Shown: positions 23,985 to 32,630 of the stretch, one piece after another
How positions within the stretch are numbered: the stretch's first letter is position 1
Layout of the letters: each line of letters opens with the position of its first letter
Source of the DNA: Bacillota bacterium
Lineage (GTDB): Bacteria > Bacillota > UBA4882 > UBA8346
Assembly: GCA_023394955.1 (NCBI GenBank)
Contig: JAEWZY010000080.1
Span: 1-45,274, forward strand
Length of the DNA: 45,274 bases
Direction of reading: 5' to 3'
Made by a program: the position numbers and the translations under genes
The notes under the pieces: generated by a model
Told to the model about the DNA's origin: nothing
The model's database searches: none
What the model saw: only the letters and a program-made list of their open reading frames with translations

Positions 23985-25388
23985 TTGCTTCAAAAGGTAA
24001 GAGATACCATTAAGCGCTATCAAATGTTGGTCAAGGGAGACCGGGTCGTAGTTGGTTTTTCCTGTGGCATTGATTCCTTATGTTTACTGCATATTTTACA
24101 TCAATTACAAGAATATGATTTGGATTTGTGGGCTTTATATATCAATCATTCCTTGCGCCCTTCCGAAAACATTCAAGAGGTTAACCTTCTGCATCAAATA
24201 GGCAATGATTGGGGGGTAAAGGTAAAAGAGATTAAACTGGACATGCCGGAGCGTTTGCGGGAAAAACCTCAATCGCTGCAACTTTTAGCGAGGGAGGAAC
24301 GTTATAAACTATTTAAAAGCTTCGTAAAAAAGATTAACGCTTCAAAAATTGCCCTAGGACATCATCAGGACGACCAAGCGGAGACTATTCTTTACCGGAT
24401 AATCCGCGGTACTGGGATAGATGGTTTAGCCGGGATTCCAATTGTACGCGATAATTTGATTATTAGGCCTTTATTGGAAGTATCACGGGCTGAGATCCGT
24501 CAATATGCTATACAGCATCAACTTAAGTGGTTGGAAGATTCGTCAAACCGGAAACCGGTTTATGTCCGCAATAAGCTCAGGCTACAATTGCTCCCGGAAT
24601 TAAAAGAATCCTACAATCCAAATTTGAATTCAGCTCTAATTCGACTAGGGCAACTTGCCCGGGAGCAACAGGAATTAATGGAGGTGCTATTAAAAGAAAA
24701 ATGGGATAATTTAACCCTAGTTCAGGAGGGACGAATTGGAATAACTATCGAGGGATTTCTGACGCTTCCCAATTATCTTCAGTATTTTCTCCTGAAACGG
24801 GTTTTATATCAGGCCCACTCAAACCGGGAGTTTGAATCAATCGTCATCATGAGACTGCGGAATAAGATTCAAAACGAAAATTATAATTTTAGACCCATCC
24901 AATTATCAAAAAATGTGATTGCTCATAATTTAAAGGGAATAATCTTCTTTGAAAGCATTAAAAGATCCTTAAAAACAAATTCAGAGCTTTTCCGGTTGAA
25001 TACTCCGGGAGTAACGTTGATTCCCGAATTGAACCTGGAGGTTAAGATCGAAAAAGGGTATTCCGTTCCGGACTGGAAAAATATCGGCGAACAAGAGGTT
25101 TATTTGGATGGAGTCCGGCCGGAACTGCCGTTTTATATTAGGTTTTGGCGTCATGGCGACGCGTTCCATCCTTTAGGAGCTCCGGGCAATCAAAAACTGC
25201 ATGATTTCTTCATTAATCGGAAGGTTCCCCGAGAGGAACGGATCCGGATACCGCTTTTGGTCACAGCCGACGACCGGATTGTCTGGGTTTTAGGATACCG
25301 TACCAGTCAATTGTATAAAGTAAGGGATGACGCAACCGAAGTCTGGCATATTAATTTTAAGCAGGTTAATCCATCTGAATTAAGATAA
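23985..25388 (+). CDS. tilS: tRNA(Ile)-lysidine synthase
   Basis: TilS attaches lysine to C34 of the CAU anticodon of tRNA-Ile so that it reads AUA. The N-terminal PP-loop ATPase domain spans about 1-220, followed by the TilS substrate-binding domain and a C-terminal domain (FRHGDAFHPLGAPG-like motif at about 385-400, then KLHDFFINRKVPREER). GHHQDDQAETILYRIIRGTG is the conserved HxxDDxxET segment. The P-loop reads SCGIDS (26-31) instead of the usual SGGxDS. The start is TTG with GAGGTG upstream. The tilS-ftsH order is the usual one; hpt, often between them, is missing. Confidence 0.92.
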   Translation: MLQKVRDTIKRYQMLVKGDRVVVGFSCGIDSLCLLHILHQLQEYDLDLWALYINHSLRPSENIQEVNLLHQIGNDWGVKVKEIKLDMPERLREKPQSLQLLAREERYKLFKSFVKKINASKIALGHHQDDQAETILYRIIRGTGIDGLAGIPIVRDNLIIRPLLEVSRAEIRQYAIQHQLKWLEDSSNRKPVYVRNKLRLQLLPELKESYNPNLNSALIRLGQLAREQQELMEVLLKEKWDNLTLVQEGRIGITIEGFLTLPNYLQYFLLKRVLYQAHSNREFESIVIMRLRNKIQNENYNFRPIQLSKNVIAHNLKGIIFFESIKRSLKTNSELFRLNTPGVTLIPELNLEVKIEKGYSVPDWKNIGEQEVYLDGVRPELPFYIRFWRHGDAFHPLGAPGNQKLHDFFINRKVPREERIRIPLLVTADDRIVWVLGYRTSQLYKVRDDATEVWHINFKQVNPSELR

Positions 25389-25525
25389 TTGTAAGTTGAG
25401 GCTTTACCATTCTTAAACCCCAGATGGAAAAGGTTAATGTGGTATTTATTTCAATTAATTTAAGGAAAACACGCCGCAATAAATTGCGTGTGTCTATGAA
25501 AATGATTGGGACATATATAGTTGAG

Positions 25526-25554
25526 TTGTATTCATATTTTGACTATGGTATAAT
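25526..25554 (+). promoter_or_regulatory. Sigma-A promoter of ftsH
   Basis: TTGTAT (25526-25531), a 17-bp spacer ending in TGG (extended -10) and TATAAT (25549-25554) lie 37 bp before the ftsH start, so ftsH can be transcribed independently of tilS. Confidence 0.75.
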
Positions 25555-25590
25555 ATTTGACATGGCTAAAAGCCGAAGGGAGGTTTATAC

Positions 25591-27441
25591 TTGCTCAAGA
25601 TTATCCGCGAAATAATGATCTATTTTATGGTGGCGATTATCGCATTGGTATTAGTTGTAAATTTCATGAAAGTCCAGGACCCGGTGGAGGAGATTAACTT
25701 TAATGAATTTACCACCCGGGTTGAAGAGGGAAAGATTATCGACGCCACTATTAATAATAATGATGGAACAATTCAAGGCCGACAGAATGACGAGACTCAT
25801 AAAAAATACCGCACCGAAGGTCCGGTAAATCATCCTGAGTTATACTATGAACAATTGAAGGAGAAAGGAATCAAGGTATCATTTTCGAACGCCGGTAATA
25901 GCTGGTGGGCGATGCTCCTCCCGAATCTTGGATTCTTCATTATTTTCATAATATTCTGGTTCTTCCTCATCAATCAAATGCAAAATACCGGCAATAAGGC
26001 GATGTCTTTCGGAAAAAGCCGCGCCAGGTTACATGCGGAGGATAAGACTAAAACAACTTTTGACGATATAGCCGGAGAAGATGAGGCCAAGGAAGAGCTG
26101 GCGGAGATAGTTGAATTTTTACGACAGCCCCGTCGTTTTACCGAACTGGGGGCCAAAATCCCCAAAGGGGTACTTCTGGTCGGTCATCCGGGAACCGGGA
26201 AAACATTGCTGGCCAAAGCAGTCGCCGGTGAGGCCGGAGTTCCGTTCTTCAGCATCAGCGGTTCCGATTTTGTGGAGATGTTCGTTGGTGTGGGCGCGTC
26301 CCGGGTCCGGGACCTCTTTGAACAGGCCAAAAAAAACGCCCCTTGTATAGTCTTTGTAGATGAAATCGATGCTGTGGGGCGACAGCGGGGCGCTGGTTTA
26401 GGCGGAGGCCACGACGAGCGGGAACAGACTTTAAATCAATTGTTGGTGGAAATGGACGGGTTTGAGCCAAATTCGGGCGTTATTATCCTGGCCGCTACCA
26501 ACCGTCCTGATGTTTTAGACCCGGCGTTGCTTCGGCCGGGAAGGTTCGACCGGCAAGTAACTTTGGATATTCCTGATATTAAAGGCAGGGAAGATATTTT
26601 AAAAGTGCATGCTAAGGGCAAACCATTAGCCTCGGAGGTGGATCTTAAAGTATTGGCCCGGCAGACTCCGATGTTTACCGGAGCTGATTTGGCTAATGTT
26701 CTGAACGAAGCTGCCTTGCTTGCCGCCAGACGCGGTAAAAAGAAAATTTATATGCAGGATTGCGAAGACGCTATCGAACGGGTTATCGCAGGACCGGAAA
26801 AGAAAAGCCGGGTTATGAGCCAGAAGGAAAAAGAACTGACCGCCTTTCATGAGGCAGGTCACGCTCTGGTTGGACATTTTCTGCCGACTGTGGACCCGAT
26901 TCATAAAATTTCGATCATTCCCAGGGGACAGGCGGGTGGTTATACCTTGGCACTGCCGCTGGAGGATAAACATTATAGCACCAGAACGGAATTATTGGAA
27001 AACGTCGTATTCATGCTGGGAGGCCGGGCCGCCGAGGTGATTGCCCTTGGCGAGATCAGCACCGGAGCCCGTAATGACCTGGAACGGGCGACCAAGACCG
27101 TACGCCGGATGATTACCGAATACGGGATGAGCGATGAGTTGGGTTATATGACTTTCGGCCACGGCCATGAGGAACAAGTCTTCCTCGGCAGGGACATTTC
27201 CCGGGATAAGAATTACAGCGAGGAGATAGCAGCAGCGATTGACCGGGAGATCAAACGGATAATGGATGATTCATTTGAAAAATCCAAGCAAATTGTAACC
27301 GAACACCGGGAGCTATTGAATAAGATCGCCAATGCTTTGCTGGAGAAGGAGACTATCGAAGGCGACGCTTTTGTGGAACTCATCGGCGAAAAGCCGAGAT
27401 TGGCTAATGGTGAAACTGAAGAAGTAAAAGCTGAGGTGTGA
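25591..27441 (+). CDS. ftsH: ATP-dependent zinc metalloprotease FtsH
   Basis: A membrane-bound hexameric AAA+ protease that degrades misfolded membrane proteins and regulators; it is needed for sporulation in Bacillus. Two membrane helices (about 9-25 and 107-127) flank an extracytoplasmic domain. The AAA domain has Walker A GHPGTGKT (198-205), Walker B IVFVDEID and the second region of homology ending RPGRFDR. The peptidase has HEAGH (420-424) and a later Asp in GARND. His199 replaces the usual proline of GPPGTGKT. The start is TTG with GGGAGG upstream. Its end shares a bidirectional terminator with nadC. Confidence 0.96.
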   Translation: MLKIIREIMIYFMVAIIALVLVVNFMKVQDPVEEINFNEFTTRVEEGKIIDATINNNDGTIQGRQNDETHKKYRTEGPVNHPELYYEQLKEKGIKVSFSNAGNSWWAMLLPNLGFFIIFIIFWFFLINQMQNTGNKAMSFGKSRARLHAEDKTKTTFDDIAGEDEAKEELAEIVEFLRQPRRFTELGAKIPKGVLLVGHPGTGKTLLAKAVAGEAGVPFFSISGSDFVEMFVGVGASRVRDLFEQAKKNAPCIVFVDEIDAVGRQRGAGLGGGHDEREQTLNQLLVEMDGFEPNSGVIILAATNRPDVLDPALLRPGRFDRQVTLDIPDIKGREDILKVHAKGKPLASEVDLKVLARQTPMFTGADLANVLNEAALLAARRGKKKIYMQDCEDAIERVIAGPEKKSRVMSQKEKELTAFHEAGHALVGHFLPTVDPIHKISIIPRGQAGGYTLALPLEDKHYSTRTELLENVVFMLGGRAAEVIALGEISTGARNDLERATKTVRRMITEYGMSDELGYMTFGHGHEEQVFLGRDISRDKNYSEEIAAAIDREIKRIMDDSFEKSKQIVTEHRELLNKIANALLEKETIEGDAFVELIGEKPRLANGETEEVKAEV

Positions 27442-27470
27442 AAAAGAGGCGATTGATTCGCCTCTTTTTT
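27441..27470. terminator. Bidirectional terminator between ftsH and nadC
   Basis: An inverted repeat AAAAAGAGGCGA...TCGCCTCTTTTTT (27441-27452 with 27458-27470) has T-runs on both strands and lies between two converging genes, overlapping the end of each. Confidence 0.93.
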
Positions 27471-28299
27471 AACGGATATCGAGGCTAATATCTAAGGCAT
27501 TAACCGAATGAGTAATGGCGCCGCTGGAAATAATATCGACCCCGGCGGCGGCCGCCTCTTTTATAGTAGATTCGTTGATGTTCCCGGAAGCTTCGACCAC
27601 TGCCCTTCCGTTGATTAACTTGACCATAGCCTCCATTTGGACTGGGGGCATGTTATCCAGCATGATAATATCGGCTTTGACTTCGAGAGCTTCACGGACC
27701 TGAAGTTCATTCTCAACCTCAACTTCAATCGTCATCGTGTGCGGGATCGCCGCCCGCGCTCTTTTAACCGCTTCCGTTATTGAACCGCAAGCAGCGATAT
27801 GATTGTCTTTAATCAACACCGCGTCTGCCAGATTAAAGCGATGATTATAGCCTCCCCCTTGAAGAACGGCGTATTTTTCCAAAACTCTCAAGCCGGGAGT
27901 GGTTTTTCTGGTATCAACCACTCTTACTTGGTAACCCTCCACCAATTCCACTAGCTGTGCGGTCTTTGTGGCTATTCCGGAAAGATGTTGTAAAAAATTG
28001 AGGGCCACTCTTTCCCCTGCTAGAATCGGTTTAATCGGGCCGGAAACTTGGGCTATTTCAGCGCCGGAGGATACGGCAACGCCATCCTCTACCAGGTGAG
28101 TAAAGATGAGTTCGGGGCTTAGTTGGCGCCAGACTTCGGCGACTGCCGGCAGGCCGGCGATGACTCCGGAAGATTTAACCACAAATACGGCGCTGGCAGT
28201 AAAATTTTCCGTTAAAATCGATTCCGATGTAATATCGCCGGCTCCAAGATCCTCTTCTAAGGCGTGTTTAACGATATCTTTAATCATATGGTGATTCAT
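27469..28299 (-). CDS. nadC: Nicotinate-nucleotide pyrophosphorylase (quinolinate phosphoribosyltransferase)
   Basis: Converts quinolinate and PRPP to nicotinate mononucleotide with loss of CO2, the last step of the de novo pathway encoded here. Family motifs are ALEEDLGAGDITSE near the start, LNFLQHLSGIAT, the PRPP/substrate segment VVDTRKTTPGLRVLEKYAV and GGGYNHRFNLAD, IEVEVEN, and the C-terminal VEASGNI and SSGAITHS. The size of 276 residues is typical. GGAGG precedes the ATG, which overlaps the nadB stop as ATGA. It is the third gene of nadA-nadB-nadC. Confidence 0.96.
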   Translation of the reverse strand: MNHHMIKDIVKHALEEDLGAGDITSESILTENFTASAVFVVKSSGVIAGLPAVAEVWRQLSPELIFTHLVEDGVAVSSGAEIAQVSGPIKPILAGERVALNFLQHLSGIATKTAQLVELVEGYQVRVVDTRKTTPGLRVLEKYAVLQGGGYNHRFNLADAVLIKDNHIAACGSITEAVKRARAAIPHTMTIEVEVENELQVREALEVKADIIMLDNMPPVQMEAMVKLINGRAVVEASGNINESTIKEAAAAGVDIISSGAITHSVNALDISLDIR

Positions 28300-29885
28300 T
28301 CTTTAACCTCCATATTTTCACCCTGTAATTCAATATGTTTACGCCATCTGGCTTCAGGTTTGGGATAATCGGAGCGGTAATGGCCGCCACGGCTTTCGGT
28401 TCTGAATAGTGCAGCTTCGGCGATGAGTTTGGCTAATAAATACATACTTTGAAGTTCAAAGTAGGCCGGGTTCAACTCAAAACTGGGATTGGTTCGCGGT
28501 TTAATTTTCAGTAGTTCGATAGCTTTGGATAGGCCCTCCCGGTCCCGGATAATACCCAAGTAATGTCCGGTAATTTGGTGGAGTTTTGCCAAATCGGATT
28601 CAGCCGAGGCATAGTCGGTATAAAGATCGGGATAGAAGATCTGAAATTGGTCCCTAGGATTAGGTATATTAACGGCCAGCTCTTTAAGGTGGTCGGCGAT
28701 GCGGCCTCCAAAAACCAATCCTTCCAACAAGGAGTTGCTGGCCAAACGATTGGCGCCATGAACTCCGGTGTTTGATACTTCCCCGGCGGCATAAAGACCG
28801 GGCAGGTTGGTCCTTCCCAGCAGGTCGGCGGCAATTCCACCCATCACATAATGAGCGGTCGGGGCGACCGGAATAGGCTTAGCAGTAATATCAAGACCAT
28901 AGGAGAAACATTTGTGATAAATGTTAGGAAACCGCCCCTTAATGGTTACAGGGTCAATCCCGGATAAATCCAGATAGACACATTCACCGCCGTTCTTTTC
29001 AATCTCGGTAAAAATGGCGCGGGCGACGATATCTCTGGGAGCTAGCTCCGCCAAATGATGATAGCCGGGCATAAAACGAACGCCTTGATGGTTGAGGAGG
29101 ACAGCGCCTTCGCCCCGAACCGATTCCGAAATTAAAAAAGGCGGTGCTGGGGGTAGATTGAGAGCGGTAGGATGGAATTGGACAAATTCCATGTCCCGTA
29201 AAACCGCCCCGGCATGAAAAGCAAAAGCCATCCCATCACCGGTGGCGATTTTGGGATTGGTAGTTTTGCCATAAATTTGGCCAAACCCTCCCGTACACAA
29301 GACCACCGCTGAAGCGAGAAAAAACTGATATTGCCCGTTATGAATCGTGATAACTCCGGAACATTTGCCCTGATGTTTTACTAAAGCCAGAACAAAATAG
29401 TTTTCATAAATCCGGATCTTGGCCGCTTGCACCTTTGTAATTAGACTGCGGGAAATTTCCCTGCCGGTTGCGTCCCCGTCGGCATGAAGGATTCTGCGCC
29501 GGCTATGGGCGGCTTCGCGGGTTAGAGCGATTTCATTTTGTTCGGAGCGGTCAAAGGGAACACCCAAGTCAATTAGGCGCCTGACCCGGTTCGGGCCTTC
29601 GTGTACAAGGGTTAAAACAGCGTCTGAAGCGCATAACCCTGCTCCCGCCATAATGGTATCTTCGTAGTGAAGTTCCGGTGAGTCATGAACACTAATAGCA
29701 GCGGCAATACCGCCTTGAGCATAAGTGGTATTACTTTCAATAAGCGTTGATTTGGTAATCAGGATAACAGGTCCTGCTTGGCTCAATTCAAGAGCTGTAT
29801 ATAAGCCGGCGATCCCGCTTCCAATGACCAGATATGGCGCTTGATCAGTTAGCGGAGGCGGAGTAGCTGGAAAACTTGTCAACAT
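28296..29885 (-). CDS. nadB: L-aspartate oxidase
   Basis: A flavoenzyme that oxidises L-aspartate to iminoaspartate, the substrate of NadA. The FAD dinucleotide-binding motif GSGIAGLY lies at 22-29, followed by TYAQGGIAAA, HSRRRILHADGDATG (a substrate-binding segment), VLCTGGFGQIYG, and the GLYAAGEVSNTGVHGANRLASNSLLE region that binds FAD. A C-terminal helical domain follows. At 529 residues it has the normal size. AGGTGG precedes the ATG, 15 bp after the nadA stop; the 3' end overlaps nadC by 4 bp. All three enzymes are thus made from one transcript. Confidence 0.95.
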   Translation of the reverse strand: MLTSFPATPPPLTDQAPYLVIGSGIAGLYTALELSQAGPVILITKSTLIESNTTYAQGGIAAAISVHDSPELHYEDTIMAGAGLCASDAVLTLVHEGPNRVRRLIDLGVPFDRSEQNEIALTREAAHSRRRILHADGDATGREISRSLITKVQAAKIRIYENYFVLALVKHQGKCSGVITIHNGQYQFFLASAVVLCTGGFGQIYGKTTNPKIATGDGMAFAFHAGAVLRDMEFVQFHPTALNLPPAPPFLISESVRGEGAVLLNHQGVRFMPGYHHLAELAPRDIVARAIFTEIEKNGGECVYLDLSGIDPVTIKGRFPNIYHKCFSYGLDITAKPIPVAPTAHYVMGGIAADLLGRTNLPGLYAAGEVSNTGVHGANRLASNSLLEGLVFGGRIADHLKELAVNIPNPRDQFQIFYPDLYTDYASAESDLAKLHQITGHYLGIIRDREGLSKAIELLKIKPRTNPSFELNPAYFELQSMYLLAKLIAEAALFRTESRGGHYRSDYPKPEARWRKHIELQGENMEVKE

Positions 29886-29900
29886 TAGTCTGCCACCTTT

Positions 29901-30812
29901 TTATACGAACTCCAGCATCCGGTTTAGCGCTTGTACCGCTTTGGTTCGGATATCGGGAGAGACTTGAATTACCGGTCCCATAGCTTGAAGGGACTTTAAA
30001 ACTTTGGCAACGGTGGTTTGTTTCATATTCGGGCAAACCAGGCCTTTGCTTAACAGATAAAAAGTTTTATCGGGGTTTTCCTTCTGAAGTCCATGAATAA
30101 TCCCCATTTCCGTCCCGATAATAAATTTTTGGGATTGAGATGATTTTACGAATTTGACAATCTGGGAGGTACTACCGATAAAATCGGCCAAAGCGGTTAC
30201 TTCCGGCCGACACTCGGGATGGGTTAAGACCAAAGCCTCCGGGTGCAGCTGTCTTACAATTTTAACTTCTTCGGGGTTAACTTGATGATGAGTCACGCAA
30301 TAACCGGGCCAAAGATGAACGGTTTTTTCAGGAACTTGACGCGCGACATAGCTTCCTAAATTTTGGTCCGGAAGGAATATTATTTCCGATTCCGGGATGT
30401 TTTTAACGAGTTTGACGGCATTGGCGGAGGTGCAGCAATAGTCGCTGACGGCCTTGACTGCGGCGGAGGTATTGACATAGGCTACCACCGCGGCCTTGGG
30501 ATAACGTTCACGCCATTTAAGGACTTCGGAGGCATCGGCCATATCGGCCATGGGGCATCCGGCATTCTCCGCCGGGAAGAGAACGGTTTTTTCCGGTGAA
30601 AGGATAGCGGCGCTTTCGGCCATAAAGTGAACCCCACAAAATACAATTACTTTAGCTTTGGATTTAGCAGCTGTTTGGCTCAGAATTAATGAATCTCCGA
30701 CCACATCCGCCAAATCTTGAACCTCATCATTTTGGTAATTATGGGCTAAGATAATCGCCTTTTTTTCCTGGCGGAGTTCATCAATTTTCAAGGCTAAAGC
30801 TGCGGTTTCCAT
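29901..30812 (-). CDS. nadA: Quinolinate synthase A (4Fe-4S)
   Basis: Condenses iminoaspartate with dihydroxyacetone phosphate to quinolinate, using an oxygen-sensitive 4Fe-4S cluster. Three cluster cysteines can be placed in VFCGVHFMAE (Cys59), HPECRPEV and LVCPNMKQTT. AHNYQNDEVQDLAD near residue 23 and the AENAGCPMADM segment are characteristic. The frame is open to 30917, but ATG at 30812 has a TAGGGTG box six bases upstream and gives 303 residues, the usual length. It is the first gene of the nad operon and has a strong promoter 50 bp upstream. I see no obvious NiaR operator. Confidence 0.95.
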   Translation of the reverse strand: METAALALKIDELRQEKKAIILAHNYQNDEVQDLADVVGDSLILSQTAAKSKAKVIVFCGVHFMAESAAILSPEKTVLFPAENAGCPMADMADASEVLKWRERYPKAAVVAYVNTSAAVKAVSDYCCTSANAVKLVKNIPESEIIFLPDQNLGSYVARQVPEKTVHLWPGYCVTHHQVNPEEVKIVRQLHPEALVLTHPECRPEVTALADFIGSTSQIVKFVKSSQSQKFIIGTEMGIIHGLQKENPDKTFYLLSKGLVCPNMKQTTVAKVLKSLQAMGPVIQVSPDIRTKAVQALNRMLEFV

Positions 30813-30858
30813 CTTGATCACCCTAACGTCTAAATCGTTTCCGTTGTAATTTATCCTT

Positions 30859-30887
30859 ATTTTACTTTTGGATCTGAGATTTGTCAA
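30859..30887 (-). promoter_or_regulatory. Sigma-A promoter of the nadABC operon
   Basis: On the minus strand TTGACA (30882-30887), a 17-bp spacer and TAAAAT (30859-30864) lie about 47 bp before nadA. Another TTGACA lies further upstream near 30955, with a poorer -10. Confidence 0.75.
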
Positions 30888-31063
30888 TCTTTTAGAAGGA
30901 TAACAAACATTCTTCACAGATTTATCTAAATAGGATAAAATTAAGTAGTCGCCAATGTCAATTTACTGAAGAATGAGAAATGTCTTGAATTCGCTGTCAC
31001 TTCCGACTTCTGTATTCCTCGACTTTGGATATTCTTATTATCATATTAGTGTAAGGGGGAGCA

Positions 31064-31426
31064 ATGGATTCTACAAAATTATCATTGAAAAGCATGATCT
31101 TTTACGGGTATCATGGAGTGTACGAAGAAGAAAGAAAACTAGGTCAGCAATTCGCGGTAGATGTAGAGATGGTCAAAGATTTATCTGACGCCGGATTTCA
31201 AGATGATTTACATCTAACAATCAATTATGCTGAAGTTTACGGTATAGTAAAAGAGGTAGTTGAAACGGAGGAATTTAAATTAATCGAGGGGGTGGGATTG
31301 GCGATTTTAAAGCGGTTGGCGGAAAAATATATTTTAAAAAGCCTTACGGTGCGAGTAAGAAAAAATCATCCTCCGTTAGGGGGATTAGTAGAGGCCGCCG
31401 AGTTTGAGATCTCTAAAGATTTTTAA
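31064..31426 (+). CDS. folB: Dihydroneopterin aldolase
   Basis: Cleaves 7,8-dihydroneopterin to 6-hydroxymethyl-dihydropterin and glycolaldehyde in folate synthesis. At 120 residues it fits the family, with FYGYHGVYEEERKLGQQFAVDVEM at the start (substrate-contacting Tyr/Glu), an INYAEVYGIV segment, LIEGVG with the pterin-anchoring Glu, and the catalytic Lys in VRVRKNHPP. AAGGGGG precedes the ATG. Unusually, no other folate gene (folP, folK, folE) is adjacent; birA follows after about 150 bp. Confidence 0.93.
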   Translation: MDSTKLSLKSMIFYGYHGVYEEERKLGQQFAVDVEMVKDLSDAGFQDDLHLTINYAEVYGIVKEVVETEEFKLIEGVGLAILKRLAEKYILKSLTVRVRKNHPPLGGLVEAAEFEISKDF

Positions 31427-31576
31427 CGACAGCAATTATTTATACTTCGATAAAATTTAAATTACTAAAGTCAAATTAAACCTTGAAACGGCAACCATTT
31501 GAGTTTGCCGTTCGTTTTATAAACTATAAAACCGAATTTAAGTTGTCGTTCTAATGATCATAACAATATTTTTACG

Positions 31577-32599
31577 GTGGTGAAAGAGATATTGGAAAAG
31601 ATAATCAGGGCTTTGAAAGAATATTCCGGAAGCTATGTCTCAGGTGAAGCCCTAGCCGAACTTTCCGGTATTACCAGGGGTGGAATCTGGAAACAAATCA
31701 ACCAACTACGAAAGATGGGGTATCAGATCGATTCTTCGTCCCGTAAAGGCTATCGCTTGTTAGGAACGCCCGATTTGCACCCCTTTGAGATCATTGAGGG
31801 CTTAACTACCCGCCAATTTGGGAGGGAGACCTTTTTCCAAGCCGAAGTTGACTCCACCAATCGTTGGGCGAAGAGGTTGGCCGCGGAGGGAGCAGTTGAG
31901 GGAAGTTTAGTATTGGCTGAAACTCAAACTCAAGGGCGGGGGCGTCTCGGACGAAGCTGGGCATCAGCTCCGGGGAAGGGGCTTTGGTTTAGCGTGATCT
32001 TAAGGCCCAGAATCAACTCCGCTGAACTGGCGGGCATGACTATACTGACTGCGGTTAGTATGGCTCAAGCTATTAACGTGATTACTGGGATTCAGATATT
32101 AATTAAATGGCCCAATGATTTGGTTTTTAACGGCCGGAAAATAGCTGGGATACTAGCTGAAGTCAATGGAGAGGCCGACATGATAAATTATTTAATCATC
32201 GGTTTGGGATTGAATGTAAATCACAAGGAAGATGATTTTCCCGAAGAATTAAGGGGGTCAGCCACTTCGCTCCATATGATTAAAGGTTCCAAGGTGCCTC
32301 GAAGGCCGATTTTACAGGAGTTTTTAAGAATCTTCGAAGGCAACTTCAATGCTTTATCAGCCGCCGGTCTTTCGGATGTTATTAAGTATGCCAAGTTGCA
32401 TTCGGCTACTTTGGGCAAGATGGTCCGGATCAATCAAGGTTATAACCGGACTTTGATTGGGGAAGCGGTTGATCTTGATTATGACGGTAGTCTCTGGCTT
32501 AAAGAGCCGTCCGGAGAGATGGTCCATGTTTATGCCGGAGAAATCATGCGGAATAACGGGGAAGGAGAAAAAAGAGATGAGTCAACACGGGAGGGATAA
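31577..32599 (+). CDS. birA: Biotin-protein ligase and biotin operon repressor (BirA, group II)
   Basis: Makes biotinyl-AMP, transfers biotin to carboxyl carrier proteins and represses biotin genes. An N-terminal winged helix-turn-helix (about 1-62, SGEALAELSGITRGGIWKQINQLRKMGY) shows it is the bifunctional type. The ligase domain has STNRWAKRLA, the biotinyl-AMP loop GRGRLGRSW, and KWPNDLVFNGRKIAGILAE with the active-site Lys. A C-terminal SH3-like domain ends at about 325. The GTG start at 31577 is uncertain; TTG at 31592 with GGTGG upstream is an alternative. It converges with mlaD, 31 bp away, with no obvious terminator. Confidence 0.94.
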   Translation: MVKEILEKIIRALKEYSGSYVSGEALAELSGITRGGIWKQINQLRKMGYQIDSSSRKGYRLLGTPDLHPFEIIEGLTTRQFGRETFFQAEVDSTNRWAKRLAAEGAVEGSLVLAETQTQGRGRLGRSWASAPGKGLWFSVILRPRINSAELAGMTILTAVSMAQAINVITGIQILIKWPNDLVFNGRKIAGILAEVNGEADMINYLIIGLGLNVNHKEDDFPEELRGSATSLHMIKGSKVPRRPILQEFLRIFEGNFNALSAAGLSDVIKYAKLHSATLGKMVRINQGYNRTLIGEAVDLDYDGSLWLKEPSGEMVHVYAGEIMRNNGEGEKRDESTREG

Positions 32600-32630
32600 T
32601 ATCTGATATAAACCGGACAAAAGCTAGTGA

